DNA from: Psychrobacter piechaudii
GTDB taxonomy: Bacteria; Pseudomonadota; Gammaproteobacteria; Pseudomonadales; Moraxellaceae
Length of the DNA: 37,366 nucleotides
Direction: 5' to 3'
Assembly: GCF_900162825.1 (NCBI RefSeq)
Contig: NZ_FUGE01000172.1
Span: 1 to 37,366, forward strand
Part shown: positions 10,101 through 17,586 of the stretch, piece after piece
Position numbering within the stretch: the first letter of the stretch is position 1
Layout: the number at the start of each line of letters is the position of its first letter
Program-made: the position numbers and the translations under genes
Notes under the pieces: model-generated
What the model was told of the DNA's origin: nothing
The model's database searches: none
Seen by the model: only the letters and a program-made list of their open reading frames with translations

Positions 10101-10357
10101 TTATCATTGCTGCGAACATGCTCAACCAAGCTTTTGGTTTGCTCACTAATGGTCTCGCGTTCACTAACGCCATTATTAACTCTAGGCTCTGCTAAAGGCA
10201 ATAAATGACCCAACCACTCATCTTCATCGGCACTATAAAGAGGCGATATTAATTTAAATAACTCCCTTGAGGGGCGGTCGATGAATTCTGGATTCAATAC
10301 TTCCTGCGCTGAAAACTGAATAGGGTTTTGTGGATAAAAAGGATTGTTCAAACTCAT
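7142..10357 (-). CDS. putA: Bifunctional proline dehydrogenase / glutamate semialdehyde dehydrogenase PutA
   Basis: Oxidises proline to glutamate in two steps, with FAD in the proline dehydrogenase (PRODH) part and NAD in the dehydrogenase part, passing electrons to the quinone pool. The start chosen is the ATG at 10355-10357, which has GGAG 5 bases upstream (1071 residues); an upstream in-frame start at 10399 has no such site. There is no ribbon-helix-helix DNA-binding domain at the N-terminus. PRODH motifs: KLSALHPRYE, RLVKGAYWDYEIK and RRLLENGANSSF (about 490-501). ALDH motifs: ISPWNFPLA, GNTVVAKPAEQ, AETGGQN (E838) and GQRCSACR (C872). The protein stops soon after the ALDH domain (PRYVARLMKWQNV). 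The C-terminal domain usual in long PutAs is encoded by the next gene. Confidence 0.95.
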   Translation of the reverse strand: MSLNNPFYPQNPIQFSAQEVLNPEFIDRPSRELFKLISPLYSADEDEWLGHLLPLAEPRVNNGVSERETISEQTKSLVEHVRSNDKAVKMVDSLLLEYSLDTQEGILLMSLAEALIRVPDNATADALIRDKMSVADWKKHLKDDNGFIVNASTWGLMMTGRVVSIDSSTTAAGFLDRMTKKMGEPVIRSAMQRAMKIMGHQFVLGESIEEANRNSQPYRNKGYTYSFDMLGEAAVTHKDAEKYFSDYLHAIRSTANIKVKEGMPKPSVSIKLSALHPRYEATQIDQVLGLLRQRCILLIEAAREVDVDISIDAEEADRLEVSLKLFESLYRDTMTQGWDGLGLVVQGYSKRALSVLTWLASLAKEVGDRIPVRLVKGAYWDYEIKLAQQKGITGYPVWTRKEGTDVAYLACARFLLTEQIRGVLWPQFATHNAHTLSSVMTMSPHRDFEFQRLHGMGDALYDHILQAYNIPVRIYAPVGAHKDLLPYLVRRLLENGANSSFVHQLLDKSHPIGPLTVHPYDTLIQHETLHNPRIAMPLEIYADRQASFGPNIFVDSQWQPFRAQVDSYLQHTWSANPIVNGQQIDKTVAQQLTAHTVVAPWDHEVVAGEVVYADAQLASQAIEAAIAGQSQWQQVPVAERSAILKRIADLYEQNYCQLVAMCHKEAGKTLQDSIDEIREAVDFCRYYANEAERLSQQTHTFTDIAGNEVTQKRTARGTVVCISPWNFPLAIYTGQIVGALAAGNTVVAKPAEQTSLIAYFGAQLMYQAGVPEYALQFVTGAGEVGATLTSSPLIDGVVFTGSTQTAQHINKSLYSAERVVQAGSEQNTAKELPILIAETGGQNAMIVDSTALPEQVVKDAVLSAFGSAGQRCSACRVLCLQQDIADSVIELLKGNMAELVVGNPSNVTTDVGPVIDKDAQKGLRAHIEAMRNDSRARIIAQTPISSESANNLSNSTFVLPTAIEVDGIDVIGGEHFGPILHILRYEASKLDELIEEINATGYGLTLGIHSRIETVADHIESRTKVGNTYINRNQIGAVVGEQPFGGCGLSGTGPKAGGPRYVARLMKWQNV

Positions 10358-10476
10358 ATCAACTCCATTGATACTAAAAAATATTGATATTACAGGCAAA
10401 ATGCCAAGCTATTTTTACAGCTAATAAGAGAATCACTAAGGCTAATTTCTTAAATCAAGTAGAATGCCCATAAAGA

Positions 10477-10523
10477 AACCGCCAGACTCATACCCAACCT
10501 AATTAGGAGGTAAGACGGCGGTT
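10477..10523. promoter_or_regulatory. Large inverted repeat with a central palindrome upstream of putA
   Basis: Arms AACCGCC (10477-10483) and GGCGGTT (10517-10523) enclose a perfect 10-bp palindrome CCTAATTAGG (10498-10507). It lies about 120-166 bases upstream of the putA start. It could be an operator for a proline-responsive regulator or a folded leader. No U-run follows on the minus strand beyond a short TTTCTTT, so a simple terminator is less likely. Confidence 0.4.
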
Positions 10524-10823
10524 CTAGTTCATTCTAAGGGAAATTAAAAACAGGGAATTAAGAATGTTGCGGCTTAGTGAACTCAAGCTGTCTTACTTTT
10601 TAACCACTGGGTAATTAATACAATATCGTAATAAATACTCAAAGGTGAATAGGTAATAACAAACTCACTAATGCCTTCTTCTTTTTTTGATGAAGGTTAA
10701 GTTATCAACAGGACGTCAAAACTTACCTAAAAAGAAAAACCTCTACGGCGTTGCTTGAGGTTATGAGCTTGATAACCAAATATTAGCATAGTTACCAAGC
10801 CCATGGCTACAAAAGGCTATTGA
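10524..10823. other. Intergenic region between putA and the permease gene
   Basis: Three hundred bases between the inverted repeat and the permease stop. I see no open frame and no convincing terminator. There is a weak imperfect inverted repeat, CTTGATAAC with GTTACCAAG, near 10768-10800. Confidence 0.4.
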
Positions 10824-12119
10824 TTATAAAAATACAATTTTCGCCAATAAGATAATGGTCAGTACCCAGACTGCCACACTTACTTGATTAAATTTACCAG
10901 TTAATACTTTTACCACGGTATAAGTGATAAAGCCTAACGAGATACCATCCGCAATTGAGTAAGTTAATGGAGTCAACAGCAGGACTACTGCCACAGGAGC
11001 CGCTTCAGTCAAGTCTTCCCAATCAATGTCTTTCAGGGTATATAACATCAGTACCGAAACATAGAAAATAGCGCCTGCAGTGGCATAAGCGGGAATCATG
11101 CCAGCCAATGGAGCAAAGAAGATACTTAATAGGAACAATACGCCTACAGTCACAGCCATAAGACCTGTACGACCACCAGCCGCCACACCTGCTGTACTTT
11201 CAACAAAGCTCGTGGTTGATGAAGTCCCTAGTAACGAGCCGGCCACGGTCGCTGTAGAATCCGCTAATAAAGCTTTATCTAAGTTGGGGATGTCGCCATT
11301 TTTATCCACTAAGCCTGCTTTGTTAGTTACCCCAATTAGGGTGCCTGAGGTATCAAACAAGTCGACGAATAAGAAAGCAAAAATCACACTGATCATGCCA
11401 ATATCAAACGCACCCGCAATGTCTAGCTGCATAAAAGTAGGTGCAATAGGAGGTGGCATGGACATTACACCATCAAAGGGCACATTTCCAGTAATAACCG
11501 CAATAACGGTCACTGCCAAAATACCAATAGTTACCGCACCTGGGATATTACGATAGACCAAACCAATGATTAAAAAGAAGCCCAAAGCCGCCATCATAGG
11601 AGAGAACTGTTGTAAGTCCCCTAGACTGACAAAAGTGGCTTCATTAGCTACGATAACGCCTGAACTCTTCAAGGCAATAAAAGCCAAGAAAGCACCAATA
11701 CCAGCAACAATACCTTGCTTTAAGCTATTTGGAATGGCATTAATAACCCACTCACGAATTTTGAATAAGCTTAAGAAAACAAAGATACAGCCTGATAAGA
11801 AGACCGCCCCTAAGGCCGTCTGCCAGGTATACCCCATACCCAGTACTACGCCATAGGTAAAGAAGGCATTTAGCCCCATACCTGGCGCCAAAGCTACTGG
11901 AAGACGGGCATAAATACCCATAATGAAACAGCCTACTGCTGCAGCCAAACAAGTGGCCACAAACACTGCCCCTCTATCCATGCCTGCATCTGCAAGAATG
12001 TTTGGGTTAACAAAAATAATGTATGCCATCGTTAAAAACGTAGTAAGTCCTGCTAGGACTTCGGTTCTTATCGTGGTGTTTTGACCGTCAATGCCAAAAT
12101 AGCGCTCAATTGCATTCAT
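10824..12119 (-). CDS. Nucleobase permease of the AzgA-like (adenine/guanine/hypoxanthine) group
   Basis: A 431-residue integral membrane protein of the NCS2/AzgA-like group (COG2252; relatives PbuG, AdeP, GhxP), which import purine bases with protons. Typical signatures: RTEVLAGLTTFLTMAYIIFVNP near the N-terminus, PGMGLNAFFTY (about 79-89), the FVDLFDTSGTL motif in the middle, and ADSTATVAGSLLGTSSTTSFVESTAGVAAGGRTG. About a dozen hydrophobic segments cover the chain. The exact substrate cannot be told from sequence. Single gene, divergent from tolQ across a 497-base gap. I do not see a purine riboswitch in front of it. Confidence 0.93.
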   Translation of the reverse strand: MNAIERYFGIDGQNTTIRTEVLAGLTTFLTMAYIIFVNPNILADAGMDRGAVFVATCLAAAVGCFIMGIYARLPVALAPGMGLNAFFTYGVVLGMGYTWQTALGAVFLSGCIFVFLSLFKIREWVINAIPNSLKQGIVAGIGAFLAFIALKSSGVIVANEATFVSLGDLQQFSPMMAALGFFLIIGLVYRNIPGAVTIGILAVTVIAVITGNVPFDGVMSMPPPIAPTFMQLDIAGAFDIGMISVIFAFLFVDLFDTSGTLIGVTNKAGLVDKNGDIPNLDKALLADSTATVAGSLLGTSSTTSFVESTAGVAAGGRTGLMAVTVGVLFLLSIFFAPLAGMIPAYATAGAIFYVSVLMLYTLKDIDWEDLTEAAPVAVVLLLTPLTYSIADGISLGFITYTVVKVLTGKFNQVSVAVWVLTIILLAKIVFL

Positions 12120-12616
12120 AGGTAGTAGCCTGAGTATATTTGCGTTGAAAAACCAAAAGGTGGTGCTGCTTAGGGAAAATAAAATAACCTTACTTTTTGA
12201 TTAACCAAAAACAGACAATGAGAAATACTGCATTAATATAATAAAAAAAGGACAGATTATATAGGATTCGCGTTAAAACTAGTACACCTTTGACCCACAA
12301 TTCATCAAATTCTATGCAAATTTTTATATTATTAATCAGTAGGAGCAGTATTTGAAGGGAATCTAATTATTGCTTTAGTTTATAAGGTTATTTGAAAGTA
12401 GTAGAATCAGCGCTGGTTAAGGTATAATGTAGCCCTGCTATATTAGACCCGCTTGTATTTTTATTTATATTTATACTAACGTTTATAAATACAACCGATA
12501 CTTAAAAAAATCATATTTAAAATGATACTAGCAGCTACTCCAAATTTAGCCTTATCTCCACTATTTTCCCTTACGTTCTATTTTATTTAGCCTTTATAAC
12601 CTCAAGTGAGTTATTC
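12120..12616. other. Divergent promoter region between the permease gene and tolQ
   Basis: AT-rich gap of 497 bases with no supported gene. A perfect TATAAT at 12423-12428 is a candidate -10 for tolQRAB, but the matching -35 position (about 12400-12405) is poor. If it is used, the tol messenger would have a leader of roughly 180 bases. No conserved RNA structure was recognised. Confidence 0.4.
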
Positions 12617-13357
12617 ATGTCAGAGCTGTCAGATTCTATCAACCTTATTAGTCTTATCACCAATGCCAGCTTATTGGTTCAAATTGTTATGGGTATCTTA
12701 TTATTAGCCTCCATTATTTGCTGGGTGCTAATTTTCCGTTTGAGCGCACGACTGGGGACAGCCAAACGCCAAGATCAGCATTTTGAAAACTGGTTTTGGT
12801 CAGGAGAAGATTTGGCGAAGTTATATCAAGGCATTCAGAACTCACCGGATCGTCATGGTCTGGCCAATATATTTTATGTGGGCTTTTCTGAGTTCTTACG
12901 CATGAATAAAAAACGTCAACCTAAAGATCATATTATTGATGGGGTTGAGCGTAAACTTCGTGTAGGACTTGGTCGTCAGCAACAATCACTCGAATCAGGC
13001 TTAGGCGTGTTGGCCAGTATCGGTTCAGTGTCGCCTTACATTGGTTTGTTTGGGACCGTTTGGGGGATTATGAATGCCTTTATTGGTTTATCTGAAGCCT
13101 CTCAAGTTAGTCTTTCTGCGGTTGCCCCAGGTATTGCCGAAGCTTTGATTGCCACTGCTATGGGCTTATTTGCGGCTATCCCAGCGGTTTTAGCTTACAA
13201 CCATTTTACAGGTAAGGCTGCTGGTATTTATGACAGCCGTGCCCTATTCTGTGATGAGATGACGGGTATGCTACAGCGTGAGACTCACGAAACAGCTACT
13301 TCTACTCAAGATGATCCTGCGGTTGCTGCTCAAAATGTTCAGTCCCCTCTGGTATAA
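12617..13357 (+). CDS. tolQ: Tol-Pal system proton channel subunit TolQ
   Basis: 246 residues, MotA/TolQ/ExbB family. With TolR it forms the inner-membrane proton channel that powers TolA, needed for outer-membrane constriction at division and for envelope integrity. Three membrane segments are visible: about 22-44, about 130-155 (GVLASIGSVSPYIGLFGTVWGIMNAF) and about 165-190 (APGIAEALIATAMGLFAAIPAVLAY). The last two carry the family signature. The usual ybgC gene is not upstream. First gene of tolQ-R-A-B, 12 bases before tolR. Confidence 0.95.
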   Translation: MSELSDSINLISLITNASLLVQIVMGILLLASIICWVLIFRLSARLGTAKRQDQHFENWFWSGEDLAKLYQGIQNSPDRHGLANIFYVGFSEFLRMNKKRQPKDHIIDGVERKLRVGLGRQQQSLESGLGVLASIGSVSPYIGLFGTVWGIMNAFIGLSEASQVSLSAVAPGIAEALIATAMGLFAAIPAVLAYNHFTGKAAGIYDSRALFCDEMTGMLQRETHETATSTQDDPAVAAQNVQSPLV

Positions 13358-13369
13358 AAGGAGCACGTT

Positions 13370-13822
13370 ATGAAAGCCAGCCCCTTTTCAAGACATAAAA
13401 AAGAGCTAAATGCCTCAATGAATGTGGTGCCCTACATTGATGTGATGTTGGTGTTACTGGTCATCTTTATGGTGACCACCCCCATGCTGACCACAGGCGT
13501 TGACGTTGACTTGCCTAAAGCCAGTACCGAAAATATTGCCACAGGGGCTCAAATGCCGGTGATTATCTCTCTAAAAAGTAATGGGGAGATTTATATGAGC
13601 TATGAAAATAATATTGATACGCCTGTGCTTGAAGAAGCATTAATTGAAACCCTTATTGGTTTACAAAACAATTCGCAAGGCAATGAGGTGCAAGTCATGA
13701 TTAATGCTGACCAAAATAATCAGTATGGTATGGTGATGCAATTAATGGCTAACCTTCAAAAAGCAGGGGTAAAAAAAGTAGGCTTATTAACCGGTCAGCC
13801 CCTACCTAGTAATATAAACTAA
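13370..13822 (+). CDS. tolR: Tol-Pal system protein TolR
   Basis: 150 residues, ExbD/TolR family. A short cytoplasmic N-terminus is followed by one membrane helix (about 20-42) carrying the essential Asp at D24 in VPYIDVMLVLLVIFMVTTP, the proton-path residue equivalent to E. coli TolR D23. The periplasmic domain ends with NADQNNQYGMVMQLMANLQKAGVKKVGLL, the typical ExbD/TolR fold end. A GGAG ribosome-binding site precedes the ATG. Confidence 0.95.
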   Translation: MKASPFSRHKKELNASMNVVPYIDVMLVLLVIFMVTTPMLTTGVDVDLPKASTENIATGAQMPVIISLKSNGEIYMSYENNIDTPVLEEALIETLIGLQNNSQGNEVQVMINADQNNQYGMVMQLMANLQKAGVKKVGLLTGQPLPSNIN

Positions 13823-13840
13823 AACTTTGAGACTATTACC

Positions 13841-14743
13841 TTGCTAAATCGAGCGCCCAGTGTTTACGTTCCTGTAGAGCCTGAAGATAATGGCATCGCC
13901 CTGCCAGCTATCTTAAGCTTAATCGTGCATGGCTCTATATTGGCATTTATTGCTTTGTCTTACCAAGTGCCTAAAATTGAAGACAACCAGGCTATTGAGA
14001 CTACTATCATCACCCCTGAGGAATTGGCAAGCTTGCAAGCGGATATTCAAGCCAACCGCGAGACTCTTGCTGCTGGCGGTATTCCTGCGACTCCCGAAAT
14101 TAGCCAGCAACAGCCAGCTACCCAAAATGACCCATCTTATATTGGTAGTGAGTCTGCCTTCTCAAGAGGCATATCTTCTATTTTTAATAGATCAGTAGAG
14201 CCTACCCCTGAGCCTATGGGTGCTAATGACAGTAGTGACCCTGTCTTTACTGAATTAAATGAACTTCCGGATATTGGCGGCGCAGAAGATTTTTCAGATA
14301 CTACGGAAGTAACCTCTACTATTGAGGAGTCAAAACCGATAAACAGCGCCCCAAAAGTGACCGCCAACACCACTAACCAAGGTCAGCTTAGTGCCACCTT
14401 CCCCTCTGGGACTGATAGCAATAAAAACAAATCCACTTCTGGCACAGGAACCGCCTCACAATCAACAGGCAGTGGTAACAGCAAAGCCAGTAGTGGTGAT
14501 GTTAGTGGCGCGTTGGTAAGTTTAATTGAACCACATTGGAACCCACCAGTAGGCAAGGTTGGCGCTGCTGTCTCGGTTTCAGTGACCGTAGATGAAAACG
14601 GGAATGTGTTAAGTGTCAATGCCAATACTTCTGATGCAGCACTAAAGGAGTCTTTAGAATCTGCAGTCAACCGAGCAAGTCCACTCACCCCAGTTATCGG
14701 CACCAACAAACGCAGATTGAAACTTAACTTCGTCGTTCGATAA
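13841..14743 (+). CDS. tolA: Tol-Pal system protein TolA with atypical central domain
   Basis: 300 residues from a TTG start 18 bases after tolR. TolA links the TolQR motor to TolB and Pal across the periplasm. One membrane helix (about 20-42) contains S26-LIV-H30, matching the SxxxH motif TolA uses to engage TolQ. The C-terminal domain (about 225-300, VSLIEPHWNPPVGKVGAAVSV and KRRLKLNFVVR) is the TonB/TolA-like fold. The middle (about 60-220) is rich in Ser, Thr, Pro, Gly and Asn (for example SATFPSGTDSNKNKSTSGTG), not the long Ala/Lys/Glu helix of E. coli TolA. The ribosome-binding site is weak, so translation may be coupled to tolR. Confidence 0.88.
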   Translation: MLNRAPSVYVPVEPEDNGIALPAILSLIVHGSILAFIALSYQVPKIEDNQAIETTIITPEELASLQADIQANRETLAAGGIPATPEISQQQPATQNDPSYIGSESAFSRGISSIFNRSVEPTPEPMGANDSSDPVFTELNELPDIGGAEDFSDTTEVTSTIEESKPINSAPKVTANTTNQGQLSATFPSGTDSNKNKSTSGTGTASQSTGSGNSKASSGDVSGALVSLIEPHWNPPVGKVGAAVSVSVTVDENGNVLSVNANTSDAALKESLESAVNRASPLTPVIGTNKRRLKLNFVVR

Positions 14744-15052
14744 ATCAGTTAAATGGAAAGTTTGAATATTTCAATAATAACTGAGGGTTTAGGCTTAGCT
14801 TTAACCTTTAATATTTAACCTTTAAAAGATTTATCCTCAATCAGACTGTCTTTAACTGCTTATCTGACCAAGTCAATTTTCTTGATAAGCTACTTTGCTA
14901 AAGCGGGTAATATTAAGGAGCTATAACACATCCTTAGCATGTGGATTGATTAACGCCGATGGCTGTTGTAAGTTACTGTTTTTAGCTTTACTTCTTGCTC
15001 TGTCCTTTATATGCTCCTCTTATCCAAATTTTAAGATAGGCTTTATAACTCC
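14744..15052 (+). other. Gap between tolA and tolB
   Basis: 309 bases without a supported gene. An interrupted hairpin, GCTTATC (14858-14864) with GATAAGC (14884-14890) and an inner CAAG/CTTG, has no T-run and is not a clear terminator. A tolB-specific promoter could lie here; I cannot identify one with confidence. Confidence 0.35.
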
Positions 15053-16384
15053 ATGAAAAAAAATAAAATGATAAATGCTGAGCCCCTAACCCCTCGCTCT
15101 CAAAAACAATTAACTACCAGCTTGTCTTGTGCCCTCTTGGCATCACTAGGCCTGTTGGTCGGCGTAACCGCCCATGCAGAAGAAGACTACGACTTAGAAG
15201 TTACCATCTCCAAAAAAGGAGAAGTAAGTCAAAACCAAGTGGCCTTCGTCCCTTTTGCTGGTGATAGCAACACCTCTCAAATTATCCAAAAAGATTTACA
15301 GGCCACTCCCTTAAAAGTGACCAGCGAAGGCTTGATTGGTCAGCCCCATACCCGCGATGATTTAGCGGCAACGCTACCGGCTTGGCAGCAACTGGGCATT
15401 CCGTATATGGTCATTGGTAGCAGCAAAAGCGTTGCTGGTAATACCACCATTACTTTTGAAGTGATTGAAGTGGCCAAAGGTAGAATTATCAAAGGCACTC
15501 AGACAGTCACAGCAGCCGACAGTAAGACAGCCGCTCATAAAGCCTCAGGCCTTATTTATGAGTTAATTACCGGTAAGAAGTTAGACCTAAATGCTCGAAT
15601 CATCTATGTAGAGGAACAAGGCAGCGGTAAATCAAAAACTTCTGCTTTAGTATTAGTAGATGCTGATGGTAGTAACAAACGCGTTCTAACCCGCGTCACT
15701 GATGCCACTATTTATAGCCCCGCTGTGTCTCCTGATGGTCGTTCAGTCGCCTACTCTGTACAGTTAAAAAACAACAGTGCTCACTTATGGAAGTATAACC
15801 TTCAGAACAGCCAACTGACTCGCTTAGTCGACATGAAAGGCAGTAGTTTGAACCCTAGCTTCTCCTCCGATGGCTCAAAGATTTTATTCTCGAGCACCGT
15901 AAATGGGGATGCAGACATTTATCGCGTTAATAGCAATGGCGGTAAACCAGAATTAGTGATGTCTGGTCCTTATGAGCAGGTTACACCAAGCTACGCGCCT
16001 AATGGTAGCTTCGTCTATGCCTCTGATCACGCCAGCCCTAACCGTCCAAGCATTTATCGCTATAACTTCTCCGGATCACCGGTAAGAATCTCACGAGGCG
16101 GCTATGCTACCAACCCCAGTTACAGTCCTGATGGCACAAAGATTGGCTTCTTAAGTGGACGCAGTGCAGCCATCATGAGCAATAATGGTTCTATTATTGC
16201 CAACTTTGGAGCTACTGGATTGGACGAAGCGCCTAGGTTCTCACCGAGTGGGGAACGAGTGGTGTATTCTCAAGGGGCCAAAAAAGGTAATTTGGTTATC
16301 CGTTATGTAGACGGGGGCAAAGTAATTACCCTACCTACTGAGGGTATTGCCAAATCTCCAATTTGGGTTCCTAGCGCCAAATAG
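15053..16384 (+). CDS. tolB: Tol-Pal system periplasmic beta-propeller TolB
   Basis: 443 residues. An unusually long, basic N-terminus leads into a signal peptide (hydrophobic core about 24-40, ending AHA before EEDYDLEV). Then comes the N-terminal TolB domain (VAFVPFAGD) and a C-terminal propeller with WD40-like PD40 repeats: SPAVSPDGRSVAYS, NPSFSSDGSKILFS, TPSYAPNGSFVYAS, NPSYSPDGTKIGFL and APRFSPSGERVVYS. It relays between TolA and Pal. A shorter start at the ATG at 15068 is possible. A strong terminator follows, so the transcript ends here without pal. Confidence 0.95.
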   Translation: MKKNKMINAEPLTPRSQKQLTTSLSCALLASLGLLVGVTAHAEEDYDLEVTISKKGEVSQNQVAFVPFAGDSNTSQIIQKDLQATPLKVTSEGLIGQPHTRDDLAATLPAWQQLGIPYMVIGSSKSVAGNTTITFEVIEVAKGRIIKGTQTVTAADSKTAAHKASGLIYELITGKKLDLNARIIYVEEQGSGKSKTSALVLVDADGSNKRVLTRVTDATIYSPAVSPDGRSVAYSVQLKNNSAHLWKYNLQNSQLTRLVDMKGSSLNPSFSSDGSKILFSSTVNGDADIYRVNSNGGKPELVMSGPYEQVTPSYAPNGSFVYASDHASPNRPSIYRYNFSGSPVRISRGGYATNPSYSPDGTKIGFLSGRSAAIMSNNGSIIANFGATGLDEAPRFSPSGERVVYSQGAKKGNLVIRYVDGGKVITLPTEGIAKSPIWVPSAK

Positions 16385-16425
16385 CTAGTATTTCCCTTTT
16401 TACATATACTCGTTTTCAGTTAAGT

Positions 16426-16460
16426 AAAAAAAATCTCAGTTTTAAACTGAGATTTTTTTA
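16426..16460 (+). terminator. Rho-independent terminator after tolB
   Basis: ATCTCAG (16433-16439) pairs with CTGAGAT (16447-16453), flanked by an A-run and a T-run that extend the stem. It lies about 40 bases after the tolB stop. Confidence 0.9.
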
Positions 16461-16603
16461 TTTAATCAGACTTTTATTTAATGAGACTAGGAGAAAGCCA
16501 TTGCACTCTATCTTACTTAACGCTTACTATGTTCAATGGTTGCAGGATTAAAATATTTTTTGATGCTGCAACATCCTTCAATAATCTATGATAGTGATTC
16601 TTT

Positions 16604-16816
16604 ATGTTTTTATTGCTAAAAAAATCTATATTATTACTAGGACTAACGGGTTTAACCGTCATTATGAGTGGGTGTCAAAACATTCAAATGGCAGAAAGCC
16701 CCATTCCTGTTACTGCCGATTTTCCTCGTCCTTTAATCGTCAGTAGTCCATCAAATCCAAATCTAACTCCTACTGACAACCAAGAAATACCGCTAGTTTC
16801 TAGCTCTAAGCCATAA
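16604..16816 (+). CDS. Small putative lipoprotein
   Basis: 70 residues. A lipoprotein signal peptide (KK, then a hydrophobic run) ends in the lipobox IMSGC with the lipidated Cys at C24. The remainder is a short Pro/Ser/Thr-rich tail (PVTADFPRPLIV, SSPSNPNLTPTDNQ) with no OmpA-like domain, so it is not Pal. The ribosome-binding site is weak. It sits behind the tolB terminator and ends 7 bases before the convergent flavodoxin gene. Function unknown. Confidence 0.6.
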   Translation: MFLLLKKSILLLGLTGLTVIMSGCQNIQMAESPIPVTADFPRPLIVSSPSNPNLTPTDNQEIPLVSSSKP

Positions 16817-16823
16817 CTAGAGA

Positions 16824-17390
16824 TTAGTCTTCTTTATTCAGCTGCAGTTTTGGGGGCTGATTAATCAAGGTTTGTGCCAGATGTTCGCCGAATAACTTGG
16901 CTGAATTAATATCTCCCTCCCCTGGCGTCACCTCTGGTGAATCATTACCCGATTGGGTCATTAAGCCCATAAAACTTGATAAGCGGTTGATGTCTTGCTC
17001 GCTATGGCCCGTAGGCATTACCGGAAAGCCTGCCCAGTTCATACCATGCTGCATGCTAAAGCCACAAATCTGTTGTAGCGCCGCTAGCTTATCTCCGCTT
17101 AGTCCACCCGAGTTGGCAAATCCTGCTGCCCACTTACCATGCCATTTACGATGAAACCAGCGCTTAGAAGTACTGTCCATAAAGGTCTTAAACTCAGCGG
17201 TAATACTGCCCATATAAACTGCACTACCGAAGACCATCATTTGGGCAGCATCGGCAAACTCCCAGTCCATATCATCTACATCTAACGCTCGGACTTCTAC
17301 TTTATCTTGGGCATAGTCTCGGGCACCTTGTTCGATAGCCAGGGCAACTTTACGGGTATGTCCATAATTACTATGGTAGATAACAGCCAT
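16824..17390 (-). CDS. Flavodoxin-family protein (WrbA/NADPH-FMN-reductase-like)
   Basis: 188 residues from the start chosen (ATG at 17388-17390, preceded by AAGGA 6 bases away). It begins MAVIYHSNYGHTRKVALAI, the phosphate-binding loop for FMN right at the N-terminus as in flavodoxins. FGSAVYMGSITAEFKTFMD and WAAGFANSGGLSGDKLAALQQI are the other flavin-contacting loops. An upstream in-frame ATG at 17444 would add 18 residues without a well-placed ribosome site. Likely a quinone or FMN reductase; substrate unknown. The Asp/Glu-rich C-terminal tail is variable. Confidence 0.82.
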   Translation of the reverse strand: MAVIYHSNYGHTRKVALAIEQGARDYAQDKVEVRALDVDDMDWEFADAAQMMVFGSAVYMGSITAEFKTFMDSTSKRWFHRKWHGKWAAGFANSGGLSGDKLAALQQICGFSMQHGMNWAGFPVMPTGHSEQDINRLSSFMGLMTQSGNDSPEVTPGEGDINSAKLFGEHLAQTLINQPPKLQLNKED

Positions 17391-17586
17391 CTTCAGTCCT
17401 TCATCCAGCGGACTGGAGTTTACAATACTAGCTTTATCAGTCATGAGTGGTAAACATCCTAATATTAGATAAAGGGCCTATTTAACCTAACCTAGACCCA
17501 ATTTGCAAATTTAGCCAACAATCTACAACACAATAGGCTCAAGTATGTGGCTGGTTCTCTTTGTAATAACTGCATAGACTAGAAGC

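Noticed and set aside
9786-10208. 140-codon plus-strand frame opposite putA
   Set aside because: It lies wholly antisense to a clearly conserved enzyme and looks like a shadow. The same holds for frames opposite the permease, rpoD and the protease.
12120-12300. Purine riboswitch in front of the nucleobase permease
   Set aside because: I could not find the three-stem junction with its conserved loop bases; the region is simply AT-rich.
16604-16816. Small lipoprotein as a truncated Pal
   Set aside because: It shares only a lipobox with Pal; nothing resembles the OmpA-like peptidoglycan-binding domain.
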